A stretch of 22,290 nucleotides of DNA, taken from assembly GCA_031835245.1 (NCBI GenBank), contig JAVKOQ010000635.1, positions 1 through 22,290 on the forward strand, read 5' to 3'. The notes under the pieces were generated by a model. The model was given only the letters and a program-made list of their open reading frames with translations. It made no database searches and was not told where the DNA came from. A program made the position numbers and the translations under genes. Numbering within the stretch: the first letter of the stretch is position 1; each line of letters opens with the position of its first letter. The stretch is from Balamuthia mandrillaris. Lineage: Eukaryota; Discosea; Longamoebia; Balamuthiidae. Positions 7,905 through 17,370 of the stretch are shown piece by piece.

Positions 7905-10775
7905 ATGCAACGAAGAACCAACTCTCCATCCACTCGAGCCAGGGCCTCTCTTCCCTCTGCTCTTCCTCCGCTTACTTATGCCTCTCATTCTCCTCTCTCT
8001 GCTTCCACTTCTTCCGCCCCTTCCGTTTCTTTCGTGCCAAGCACCTCAGCTGCCTATTCTTGTTCTTCTTCTTCTTCTTCTTCTTCTGCCCCTTCTTCTT
8101 CTTCTTCTTCTTCTGCCCTGGAAAGCGAAGACCTCTTCAACTCGGTAGTAGAGATTTGCAAAGCCATCTTGGTGGACGCGACGGCTCTCGTCGAGGAGCT
8201 CAACCGGAAAGGGCAGGTGCCAGGATATATCCTCGACGCCCCGGCTCTCTTTGAGCGGGCGAAGAGGACCACCAAGGCTGCCTTGGCGTTGGTCAAAATC
8301 ATCAATGCCCAGCAGCAAAAGACCAACGCGTTTGGCTCTGCCGCTGTGATTGGCTCTCATATGACGCTTCGCCGCAGCCGCACGCAGTCCATGAACTCTC
8401 TTTCTTCTAGTACGCCTGCTCCTCCTTTCTTGGTCAACATATGTTAAACGCTGACCTCGTTAACCCTTTGAAAGAATTGCAAGCCTCCGTTGCACAACTT
8501 ATTCGTAAAACAACAGATTCTATCAAAGCTTCCGCTCCTGTCTCGGAATCAGGTACTTCTTGTTCTTGTTGTCGCCCCCCCCCCCCCCCTTCTTCTTCTT
8601 CTTCTTCTTCTTCTTCTTTTTCTTCTTCTTCTTCTTTATTATTATTGTTAGTCTTCTTCTTCTCTGATTTCTTTCCTGGGCAAAACCTTATGAATGTTGT
8701 GACTTCACAAAAGAGTTATCGCACATCATGCGTGTTGTTACGGAAACCATACGTGAGGTTCTACAAGAAGCTGTTAAATGGCGACAATTGGACGAGGAGC
8801 AACCAAAACCCGCACAGCCGCGAGATCTAAACGAACAAGTTCAGCAGATTGCTGGCAACTGCGTCTCCTCGGGTGAGAAACAACCCTCCTATTCTCTTTC
8901 TTCTCATTCTGACGTAGCTTGTTGAACACACAGTAAAAGCGTTAGTTCAAGCAGCAACGGGCATGAAGGGCGACGTAGCCTTCTCGCAAACAGCAAGAAC
9001 CACGCTCAACCACTTAAATGCATTAGTAGAGATTACTAAAGAAGCAGGTCTTCAAGATGATGAGTATTTGCTCCGCGAAGTAACGTACGACTTGCTGGCG
9101 GCAGCCAAAGCTCGGTTTGAAGGGATGGATAGCAGCGGCAAGGATCTAGATCAAACGATAACTAACATTGTTGCGGCCATTCGGTCCTTACTCATTGCTG
9201 TTCCAGAGGTGATTGAGCGCAAGCAGAAAGCTGTTAACCCAAGAGCTTCCACCATTCTTGCCCAATCCCAAATCGAGCAACAGCAACAAGAAGACATTAC
9301 AGGGTCAGATGAAGAACAACGTGGTACCATTTTCCAGCCGTTTTGCCTCTTGCTCTCTTTCTCTTTTCTTCTTACACACATTTCTCTGCCCATCCTTTCC
9401 TTTCTCTCTCGCTAACTCATGCTCGTTACCTAGCTAAGCGAGAACGAATGCGAGCGGCTTCAGTTAAAGAGATGATGGACTCTGAAACTGTGTATTATAC
9501 GCAGCTGCGCACGTTGATGTTCTCGTTTGTGGATCCACTTGTGAATGGGGCTCACGAAGTTGTCAACGACAAGACTATCAGCTCTCTGTTCGATAGCCTC
9601 CAACGAATTACTCAACTCACAAAAGAAATATTGTACGTGCTTATGCTCTCTTTTTATCTTTCTTCTCTCTCTCTCTCTCTCTTTCTCTCATCTTCTCCTC
9701 AGTTTAAGGCACAATAACTACTGCATACACTAAAAAATTACAATTTTAAAAAAACAGGACAGAGTTAAAAAAAGTACTTGAAACTACAGGCAAAGTGGGC
9801 GAAGTGTTTGTTAAGCGGGCCGCACTCCTCAAAATGTACAGTTCCTTCATCAACACGTACGACGCAGCATCAGAAAAGTTGACGGAGGCGAGGCAGAAGA
9901 ACTCAGAGCTAAATGAAACCATCCAAAAGTTTTGCTCCTCCAACGGAGTGGCAGATATATCGTTCTACCTCATCCTGCCCATCCAACGACTGCCTCGCTA
10001 TGAGATGCTTATCTCCGGTATTCTCAAGTACACCGCTGAGAGCCATCCCGACATGGAGAACTTGCAGACAGCCTTCGAGATGGTCAAAGGGGTAAACAAC
10101 CACATCAACGAGAAGAAGAGAGAGCAGGAGAACAGGGAGAAAATCTTTGCCATCCAAAACAGCCTCATTCTGCCTGCCGGAAAGGAAGACATTCAGCTCT
10201 ACGTGAAAGGTCGTCTCTTCATTCGGGAAGGAGCCGTAGATGACTCAGCAAACCAGAGGAAACGGACCACCAACTATTACTTTATGTTCAACGACATTTT
10301 GGTTAAGACCGAATTAGACAAGAGGAAAAGTCGAAGGGCTTCTTCGCCTGGCTCCAGCACCAGCAGCGGAGGCTATCAAGGAAGAGTCTACCAATTCGTG
10401 GAGATTCTGCCTTTCTCTGGCATCTCTCTTCATGATGTACATTCAGAGGATGAGCTGTCTAACGTGTTTGCGATCAGCGTGGATGATGAGACCAGAAGGT
10501 TTTTGTTGGAGGTGCAAGGCAAGGCGGATAAGAGGAAGAGCAAGAGTCTGGATCCTAAGAAGGTGGAGAAGGAACGGATGAAGAATTGGAGGTTCTTCCA
10601 CTGTATCTCTGCTAACGAGAAACAGGTAAGTGAAATACTGTCGCCCCAACATTCATATTGTGAGTTTACTCACTTTGGGTGATTTTTAATCCATCAGATT
10701 TGGATGAAGAGCATCGGAGACAGTATTAATGTCAACAAGCTTATGGCCAAGACCGAGAATGGCTCTGCAAGTTGA
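7905..10775 (+). CDS. DH-PH (RhoGEF) protein with talin/vinculin-like helical N-terminus
   Basis: Seven exons: 7905-8409, 8475-8552, 8714-8872, 8934-9323, 9434-9632, 9758-10625 and 10698-10775; 758 residues. All junctions are GT-AG with matching phases. The first intron is uncertain: an equally long alternative (8346-8410) also keeps frame. Residues 1-75 are Ser-rich; part of this is a TTC microsatellite at about 8058-8116. About 76-370 is predicted amphipathic helix (EDLFNSVVEICKAILVDA, LNHLNALVEITKEAG), similar in style to talin/vinculin helical bundles; this is a resemblance only. The DH domain spans about 384-580, with VKEMMDSETVYYTQL at its start and LPIQRLPRYEMLI at about 517-529. The PH domain spans about 590-745: LYVKGRLFIREGAV, NYYFMFNDILV, and a final helix completed by the last exon (WMKSIGDSI). 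It probably exchanges nucleotide on a Rho GTPase at the membrane or cortex. It lies in tandem with the FYVE-RhoGEF gene. Confidence 0.88.
8575..8640 (+). repeat. C15 run and TTC microsatellite in an intron
   Basis: The second intron of the DH-PH gene (8553-8713) holds a 15-C homopolymer (8575-8589), followed by about fifteen TTC units and an ATT run. It is pyrimidine-only on the sense strand over about 60 nt. Confidence 0.9.
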
Positions 10776-10885
10776 AACAGTTTCTTCCTTGTTTTGTTTT
10801 TTGTATTTGTTATTAATAGCAACAAACGAAAGGTTGAGACCTTGTGAACGTACAGCAGAGAGGAGATAAGAGAAGAGAACGACAA

Positions 10886-10931
<46 letters not shown>

Positions 10932-10951
10932 AGAAAGCTAAATGCTGTCTG
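10776..10951. repeat. Short convergent gap with an AG microsatellite
   Basis: The gap between the stops of the DH-PH gene (+) and the WRKY gene (-). An AG dinucleotide tract occupies about 10888-10930, equivalent to CT on the sense strand of the WRKY gene's 3' UTR. TTTGTATTTGTTATTAATA at about 10799-10817 may serve 3'-end formation of the upstream gene; no clear AATAAA is seen. Confidence 0.7.
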
Positions 10952-12891
10952 TTATTTGGGGTTTTGAGGAGGAAGCATAGAATTGCTTCCGTAAACAGGG
11001 GGAGGCAAAAAGGAAGAAGAAGCAAAAAATGGAAGTTGTGCTCCTCCACCCGGCGGAGGAGCCAGTTGAGAAAATGGGGGAAGAGAGACTTGGCGCAAAG
11101 TGGGTACAGAGGAAGAAGAGGAAGGGTTGTGATTGCGAAGGAAAGGGTCAGGATTGGAGGTTGCTGAATGGGCAATTGGAGCAAGTGGACGAGAAAAGGA
11201 GGAAGAAGAGGTCGGAGGAGAGTTATCAATGTCGTGAAAGGCGGCGTATGCTAAAGCAGAAACCCCTGCCAATTGAGGAGGAGAGGAGAAAGAGGCCTCT
11301 GGCCGATAATAAGAAGGAGTGTTGGATGAAGTAGGAGAAAAGGAAGAAGGAGCAAAAGAGGTTGAGGCAGATGAAGAGGAAGAGGAGGTTGAGGAAGTAG
11401 AGGAGGATGAAGAAGACGAGGAAGAAAGTTGTTGAGGGGTAGTTGTATGCTCTACAGTTGTCCAAGATTGAAGCTCCCTCTCAGGGGAATGTTTCCTTCT
11501 TCGCCGCTTTCTGGCAGTAGGATCTAAACCAGGAGCAAGATGGTTGTGTTTTCCCTCGTATGTGTTAATGATTACATTCCCGTTTCGTTCTACCTGTTTC
11601 TTCACTGGGCAATTCTTCTCCGTGCACTTATAATAACTTCTGGGATTTGTGCTACCTTTCACGTTTTTCTGTCCGTACTTGCGCCAATGATACCCATCAT
11701 CAAGATAGTCAACTCCCACTTTGGTTTCTATTACTAGTCTCGGGTTTGCGGCCGATGTGGTCGAAAGGCGATTTTTGTTCCTGTCCTCTGATGACCGGTC
11801 TCCTTCATCTTCGTTAGTGTCCTCATCATGATCACCATCGTTGCGACCACGAGAAGAAGAGCCAGTGGTACTAGTACTGCCTCGTTTATGTTTGCCTACA
11901 GTACCCTCACAGTCTGTTCTCTGCGTATGAGGTGTGGTAAAAGAAAACGAGGTCAAGTCAGATAGAGACAGAAGAATAAAGGTTTGAAAAAGCAATCTAA
12001 CCCCTAAAAATTCAGAGAGAACAGAGTTCTTGAAGGTAAGCTGGTCCTGAGCGTTAAGGCGAGTGACCTGTGGCATGTCATGGCTGTGCTCTCCCTTATA
12101 GGTTGTATGATACACCGTTTTGCCACTCTTATCTAACACAGCCTCCACCTGCTTCTTCACTTGGCAGCCGGGGTGGGTGCACTTGTAATAGCTGCGAGGA
12201 AATTGGCTGCCTTTCACTGACTTGCGTCCGTATTTCCTCCATCGAAAACCATCGTCTTCCGAAGCTGCCTCTCCTTTGCTTTCCGTGTTACGTCCTTCTT
12301 CAGAAGTAGAGGATACAGCGTGGTTCACTCGTGTTGACAATGAGGATGATGGACGCTCTCCATCTATCAACGTTCTATTGTTGTTGTTGTTGTTCGCTTC
12401 TCCTTGTTGCAAACTTTTTGAAGAGAACTTTTGCGTTGTGCTAATCGATCCTCTGCTTTCTACTACCTTGGCTTCCTCTTCACCTTCTTCACTATCTGTT
12501 TCGTCTTCTTCACTTTCTTCGTCTTTGGATTGCAAAATTGATGAAATACTTGATTTGTTTGCTGGAGTTGTTGTAGTCAGCCGTGGGCTCGAAACCTCTT
12601 TGCTGGCTGCTGCTGCAGGTGGGAGTTTTTCTCCTCCCCTGTCTATGTCAGCGGCTGCATCTATCAACGAGCGAGGTGTTTGTTGTGTGTCCAACGGGAA
12701 CTACCAACAACGGGAAGAAGAAGTTAAGCGATTGGAAGAATCGATCGCATGTTTTTAACCAAAAAAAAAGTGAAAGTGAAAGCCGGCATACATACCCTCG
12801 AGCTTATCACAGGAGCAGAATAGGAACTAGAAGGAGCCGAATTGGTGGCGGCAGCGCTGGTGCTCTGGGAGTGGGAAGACACCGTCCCCAT
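10952..12891 (-). CDS. Two-domain (group I type) WRKY transcription factor
   Basis: Three exons: 12891-12796, 12700-12002 and 11920-10952; 587 residues. The first exon (MGTVSSHSQSTSAAATNS) was found because the main frame has no ATG near its start; the 95-nt intron 12701-12795 is GTATGT...GGTAG and phase 0. The 81-nt intron 11921-12001 is divisible by three but has clear GT-AG ends. WRKY domains bind W-box DNA (TTGACC/T) through a zinc-stabilised beta sheet. The first (about 180-240) has WRKYGRK, a variant, with CTHPGC and HSH as zinc ligands. The second (about 338-380) has canonical WRKYGQK with CTEKNC and HNH. I count 25 and 20 residues between the second Cys and first His, against the usual 22-23 in plants. 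An acidic region precedes the first domain, KRRRRK follows the second as a likely nuclear signal, and the C-terminal 170 residues are Ser/Pro-rich. Confidence 0.93.
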
Positions 12892-13142
12892 TATTTACCG
12901 TTCTTGTGGCACTACCGCTTCTCCTTCTTCTCCTTCTTCTTCTCTTCGTTTTAACGCCGGTTTTTGTCGGGTCGACAAATTTCCATGTTTGACGTAGCCT
13001 GACACGTCATTGGGGATCTGGAAAGAAACTCGCATGAAATTTCATAATACCATTTACAGTCAACTATTTCTATTTTTGGCAAATTAAAAAATGATTACAA
13101 AACAAATTAAAAAAAGGCAGAAAAAAAGAAGAAACCAAAACC
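12892..13142 (-). promoter_or_regulatory. Upstream region of the WRKY gene with TGACGT inverted repeat
   Basis: About 250 nt lie between the WRKY start and the 3' end of the next minus-strand gene. TGACGT at 12990-12995 and ACGTCA at 13004-13009 form an inverted pair 8 nt apart, about 100 nt upstream of the ATG. GTCGAC occurs at about 12971-12976. TGACGT is the classic bZIP/CRE half site; binding here is an inference. The core is not a W-box, since TTGAC is followed by G. Confidence 0.45.
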
Positions 13143-15554
13143 TCACCCGCTGCTGTCGCCTTTCTCCAACTCGGCCAAGTACCACATCCACCGCGCTTTC
13201 GTGGCTGGGTAGACCAACGCCAACTCCTCCATGGCGAGCAGCTGGGCACGCAGCAGGTCGTAGCGTTTGCTCCGAAGGAACAAGCCAGGGATGAGCTCGA
13301 GGGTATCCTTGTGAGCCCAAAAGCCGAACATCCGAAATTCAGGAGTCTGGGACATGGACAAGAATTTGAGCGCGCCCTCCAAAGCTTCATCCCTTCTGTC
13401 CAACCACCATAACAGCTCGCACTTGAGTGCCAGAGGGGTCAGCTGAAGGACCAGCTTAGCCGGGATGGGAAACTTCTCGCTCCGCAGCACGCGCTGCTGC
13501 ATCTCCATCCAATTCTCTAGAATGGAGAGCAGTTGGGCAAGGCCCTGTCGGGCCTGTGGGGATGGATTCGCTCGGAACATGTCGACGGCGTGCAGCACGT
13601 CCCACCGGATCCATACAAAGTCCCAAAGCTTGTACATCACAGGAAGGACGTCCCAGGGAAGATCGCTGATGTCGTTGTATTTGTAGATGCTGAAGCTCAT
13701 GTCTTCATAGGTCAACTCTTGGTCGTTGTGATCAGCATGTTGTTTGTTGGAGTTGGGTGTGGCTTCTCTAGAGTTGGATGTGGAGGAGGTGGTGGCTCCA
13801 TTACCAGAAGCAGAGGCGCGTACTGGAGGGGTTGTTACGTTCGGCCGTTCGAGAGAAGCAGAAAAGGAGAGAGGCACAGTTAGCAGTGGTGATAAGGAGC
13901 TGTTGGTGCTATTGGTGAGAGTAGAGCTGCGGCTGGCAGGAAAGGCTGAGGAAGAAAAAGAGGGAGAGGAAGAGAGACTCGTTGCAGGAGGTGAAGATGA
14001 GCTAGCCCTGTCAAGAAGCTGTCCGATGCGCTGTCGCTGGAAAAGGGCCACCGAGGTGAACTCATGGGCAGGCATGTGGGTGCGTGCTGCGTTGAACTCT
14101 TTGCGAAGGAGTCTTTTTTCTTGGGCAGAAGTGCTGGGCAAAAGATGGGCCACGTAGAGCGCCCTCAGGTACTGTTGGTAGTGCACAAAGGTGGACTTTT
14201 GGGCACGACGGGCGATGTTAAGGGCTAAGATAGAAAAGTAGGTCAACCTCTCTTCGTCATTGTGCATCCAGGCGTAGTAAGCGAGGCCGGACAATGCGTC
14301 CGCTACTGCCAGGTCCGTGCTGTCAAAGAGCTTCTCCAGGTACTCCCGCCCTCGTTCCCAAAAATGCCGAGCAATCTCGTGGCGGCCGTAGCTCAGGGAG
14401 CCCAAGCAGAGCACCACGGTGACGCTGAGGGCCAGAGGGTCGGACTCCTCTCTTGCCGAGTCCGTCGCCAGGAAGTAGCGCAGGTAGTCGGTGCTGGTAG
14501 CAGCCGGATGGATAGGGCAACAGTACCATAGCTCTAGAACATACTTCTCGAGGTAGTGCAGCGCCTCCGCCATGAGGTGAAGATGAGACTCGGAGAGAGC
14601 AAAAGTGTGGTGGCGCGAAGAATTAGAAGAGGAAGAAGAAATAGAGGAGGAAGCGGAAGAGGCGGATAGTCTACGAGCCCCAGCCGTTATGATCTCTTCT
14701 TCTTCCTCCTCATCTTCAGCGTCTTGTGGTTGTTGTTCGAAGGCTATCCTACTCCTTTTTCTAGAGGATGATAGCTGTAACGAGCGCCCTCTTCCGTTAG
14801 CTTCGTTCGCGGTTGGCAATAGCGAGGAGGAAGAGGAAGATCGGGAGAGTGGAGATGTTGTTGTGGAGGAAGAAGCAAAAGAAGAGGAGGAAGAAGGATC
14901 AACCGAGTTGAGAGAAAAAGAGGAAACAAACGCCGAATATTCGCTTCCGTGTTTGTTTCTCGTCCGCCTCTGCTTTTTCTTGCTCTCACGACTCTCGTGG
15001 GCTTTCTGATTTGTTGTGGTTGCTGTTTGTGTGGAAGGCCGTTGTTGTTGCTGTTTGGTTCTTGTCATCTTCCTTTTGGGGGATGCCGTCGTCGGCTGTG
15101 CAGGTTTCTGCTGGCTTGCGTTTGGACCGTTGTTGAGGGTAGCCGGCCGTTTGGTGCGTGGTCGCCCCTGTTGTTGTGATTTGTTGCTGGCCTCCCCGTC
15201 TTCCCTTCTGCCCATCATCCCCTCTTCCTCTTCCTCGGCTTCTGCCCCTTCAATCAGCCTACTTGTGTAGTTATCCCCACTACCACTTTGCTCCAGTCTC
15301 CGATTTTGTTTTTCGGAGTGTCGTTGTTGTACTGCCGCTTTGTTGTTGTTGCTGCTGCTGGGGGTAGAAGAGGCAGAAGAGGCAGAAGAAGGAGAGGGCT
15401 GGGGATGCACCAGGTCCCAAACGCTGATACGTTGACCCCCACGCACCCCACCTGCACATTCCAATGAGGACTCGCTGCCGCCCAGCGAGAAGGAAGAGGA
15501 GGGAGAGGCCGCGTCGAAGGAAGCACGGGAATCCCTGGCGGCCTTGGCCGACAT
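13143..15554 (-). CDS. Putative transcription regulator, fungal MHR-like C-terminus
   Basis: A single uninterrupted 803-residue frame from ATG 15554, unusual here because most neighbours have introns. Residues 1-320 are low-complexity and mostly disordered, with a short hydrophobic motif RISVWDLVHP (about 42-51) and basic patches (KRPATLNN, KKKQRRTRNK). About 322-500 and 620-800 are helical. The segment with DPLALSVTVVLCLGSL, ARHFWERGREYLEKLF, and DALSGLAYYAWMHND followed by LALNIARRAQ resembles the middle homology region (Fungal_trans-type) of Zn2Cys6 activators. A Ser-rich insert of about 110 residues (about 508-620) divides it. No Zn2Cys6 cluster or other DNA-binding domain is visible, so it may act through partners. 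The resemblance is by pattern, not by search. It is in the same orientation as, and upstream of, the WRKY gene. Confidence 0.85.
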   Translation of the reverse strand: MSAKAARDSRASFDAASPSSSFSLGGSESSLECAGGVRGGQRISVWDLVHPQPSPSSASSASSTPSSSNNNKAAVQQRHSEKQNRRLEQSGSGDNYTSRLIEGAEAEEEEEGMMGRREDGEASNKSQQQGRPRTKRPATLNNGPNASQQKPAQPTTASPKRKMTRTKQQQQRPSTQTATTTNQKAHESRESKKKQRRTRNKHGSEYSAFVSSFSLNSVDPSSSSSFASSSTTTSPLSRSSSSSSLLPTANEANGRGRSLQLSSSRKRSRIAFEQQPQDAEDEEEEEEIITAGARRLSASSASSSISSSSSNSSRHHTFALSESHLHLMAEALHYLEKYVLELWYCCPIHPAATSTDYLRYFLATDSAREESDPLALSVTVVLCLGSLSYGRHEIARHFWERGREYLEKLFDSTDLAVADALSGLAYYAWMHNDEERLTYFSILALNIARRAQKSTFVHYQQYLRALYVAHLLPSTSAQEKRLLRKEFNAARTHMPAHEFTSVALFQRQRIGQLLDRASSSSPPATSLSSSPSFSSSAFPASRSSTLTNSTNSSLSPLLTVPLSFSASLERPNVTTPPVRASASGNGATTSSTSNSREATPNSNKQHADHNDQELTYEDMSFSIYKYNDISDLPWDVLPVMYKLWDFVWIRWDVLHAVDMFRANPSPQARQGLAQLLSILENWMEMQQRVLRSEKFPIPAKLVLQLTPLALKCELLWWLDRRDEALEGALKFLSMSQTPEFRMFGFWAHKDTLELIPGLFLRSKRYDLLRAQLLAMEELALVYPATKARWMWYLAELEKGDSSG

Positions 15555-16565
15555 CGCTTTGCTATCGGTTTATTTGTGTCCGTTTGGGTTGAAGCTTTCC
15601 CACCACACACACACAAAAAAACAAACAGAGAGACTCAAGAAAAAAAAGAGAAAAAAACCGACCCGAGAAAAGAACTACCCTCCCAGCAGCGGAAACCGTA
15701 TGTCTTGCTGTTTGGGGCACACAGCACCGGCAGTGGCGAATTTTTATGGGCTCACAAACAAAAATACAACTGGATTTTTTCCTGTTGCGGAAGGCATTGT
15801 GTTTTTGAATACGACCATTTCTTGCGGAGTGGAAATGTTGTCCTAATACAGGCTAATTCGATGCCTAGCGCCCGATAATGCACGGCGCAGCCTAATGTGG
15901 CTGATAACGGAATCTCTGTTTTTGGAAGGCGGAGCACCCCAGATATTGATTGGTATCGGAACACTTTTTCCGTCCTCCGCGAGAAACGGTGGCCGTTGCG
16001 TCAAAGCGTGTCTAACCGCAGGAGCAGACAAAACCAAGGTAAAAAGTCACGCTATTCCCCCTTTGTCTCTGTGGGAAAATACATGACTCCTCATTACTTA
16101 TGTCCACCCCGCGGCGCTACAGTTAAAGCGTACTGGCGTGCAAAAGCAGTTCATATCACCCGTTATTTTTTCACGCTGCAGCTGCACCGCTTCCTGTATG
16201 ACGTAGTGGTAGCGTGGATGGGGACCGGCTTAGATGCATTTCCTTTCCAGGTCATAAAGATGACCGACGGAGTGTACCCACTCTGAGTACTGAACTTTCT
16301 AACACACGTCATCGCTGATGTCATAGGACCTTTAAATGGTTAAAGTGACGTCACAAACGGTTGAGTTAACCGTGCTGACGTGTGTTAATTTTAGTTGTCG
16401 ACTCTTTGTGGCAGTTGCCGTTTTTTTTTTTATTTTTTTTTTCAATAGAAAAAAACAAGCAAAAAAGATTCGATGGCGGAGGCGTTTGTGGAGAGCAGAA
16501 ACCGCGTTTTTCCTCACGTTCCAACAAAACCCAACATGAGCGTGGTCTTGGTCTTCATCCATGCA
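15555..16565. other. Long intergenic region without a convincing gene
   Basis: About 1 kb upstream of the MHR-like gene. The first 110 nt are A- and AC-rich and probably contain its 5' UTR. Frames on both strands between 15690 and 16290 are open for up to 130 codons but show no domain, no bias and compete with one another, so I do not call them genes. From 16199 onward TGACGT-type sites become frequent; see the separate entry. A T-rich/A-rich tract lies at about 16421-16456. Confidence 0.6.
16300..16387. promoter_or_regulatory. Nested palindromes with CRE-like TGACGT sites
   Basis: Outer arms TAACACACGTCA (16300-16311) and TGACGTGTGTTA (16376-16387) are exact inverted repeats 64 nt apart. 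Inside lie the perfect palindrome GTGACGTCAC (16345-16354) and the inverted repeat ACGGTT-GAGTT-AACCGT (16357-16373), whose arms contain Myb-like AACNG cores. A further TGACGTAG is at 16199. The layout suggests a composite bZIP plus Myb regulatory region, or an origin-like or excised-element footprint. No target-site duplication was recognised. Confidence 0.6.
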
Positions 16566-17066
16566 CTGTTGCAAATTGTGGTTGCTGCCGTGAGCTAGAG
16601 AGAACACAAAACAAAACAAACCTCAAAAGAATAGCTTTCTGGCCACTGAAGTACATTGTAACAATTGTAAACGTGATACTTCAACTTCATCCGCGTTTTC
16701 TCTGTATTTGCCATATACTTGATGGTAACATTTGGAGCCATTACTGCATATGAGCCAAGTTTGAACTCTCCTTGTATAATGGCCAAACACGTCCAACAGT
16801 TCTTGCTCCGTGCTCAGGGTACGCTCTTCCAGTGTCCCAAAAACTGTGGGGTGAAGATGAGCAGCCGCTGTGACAGGAAGCTTTTGCGGCTTACGTCGAA
16901 TAGCACGTTTGATTGCTGGGCCAAGCGCAGCAAATACTATGTCTGCCACCTTTTCCCAAGGAATCACTAGTGGTGGTCGGGGCGGCCCAACCGCCAATTG
17001 AGGTGCCCTCGTTGCCTCCTCTTTGCCTTTCTTCTCATCTTTCCCCCTGCGCCAAGGAGGAGGCAA
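16566..17066 (-). CDS. Doubtful small gene, unrecognised product
   Basis: A minus-strand frame from ATG 17066 reads as plausible protein: basic start, a Pro-rich stretch, then IPWEKVADIVFAALGPAIKR. It stays open to 16623, but the last part may be read better in another frame, reached by a 52-nt intron at 16771-16822 (GTACCC...ACAAG). That gives MAPNVTIKYMANTEKTRMK and LQWPESYSFE. A second possible 56-nt intron (16566-16621) would add an exon starting at 16565 (CMDEDQDHAHVGFCW) with an unclear end. These introns are shorter than any other here, so the model may be wrong, or this may be a decaying gene. No family recognised. Confidence 0.3.
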
Positions 17067-17370
17067 AGAAGGTTGACTTTTTTACAAAGCTTTCCGCCAC
17101 TACTACTACACCACTACTACTACTACAGATTGGATTGACTTCTTTCAGCCAAGACGAAAAAGGTCGACAAAAGAAAAGAAGTCGACAAAATGAAAAATCT
17201 AAAAAAGAGGAATTTGAGGAATTTAGCGCGGAGTGGCCTTTTTCCTCGAGTCGGCAAGAAATGGTGATGTCATTCCCCACGACCCTTTGCCAAACAGAAA
17301 GGGGACAGAGCACCTGGTACCACCATCGCTTCAGGCAGAGGCTCCTCAACAAGGCCAGAAGAGAGACCCA
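17067..17370. other. Region upstream of the EF-hand gene
   Basis: Contains ACT triplet repeats (about 17098-17126) and a lysine/glutamate-rich open frame (17150-17250) that cannot be joined in phase to the EF-hand exon by a convincing splice. From 17227 the EF-hand frame itself is open but has no ATG before 17371. A 5' exon or 5' UTR of the EF-hand gene probably lies here. Confidence 0.4.

Noticed and set aside
15576-16286. Overlapping open frames on both strands in the 15.6-16.3 kb gap
   Set aside because: No domain, no splice-consistent extension, and competing frames of similar length on both strands.
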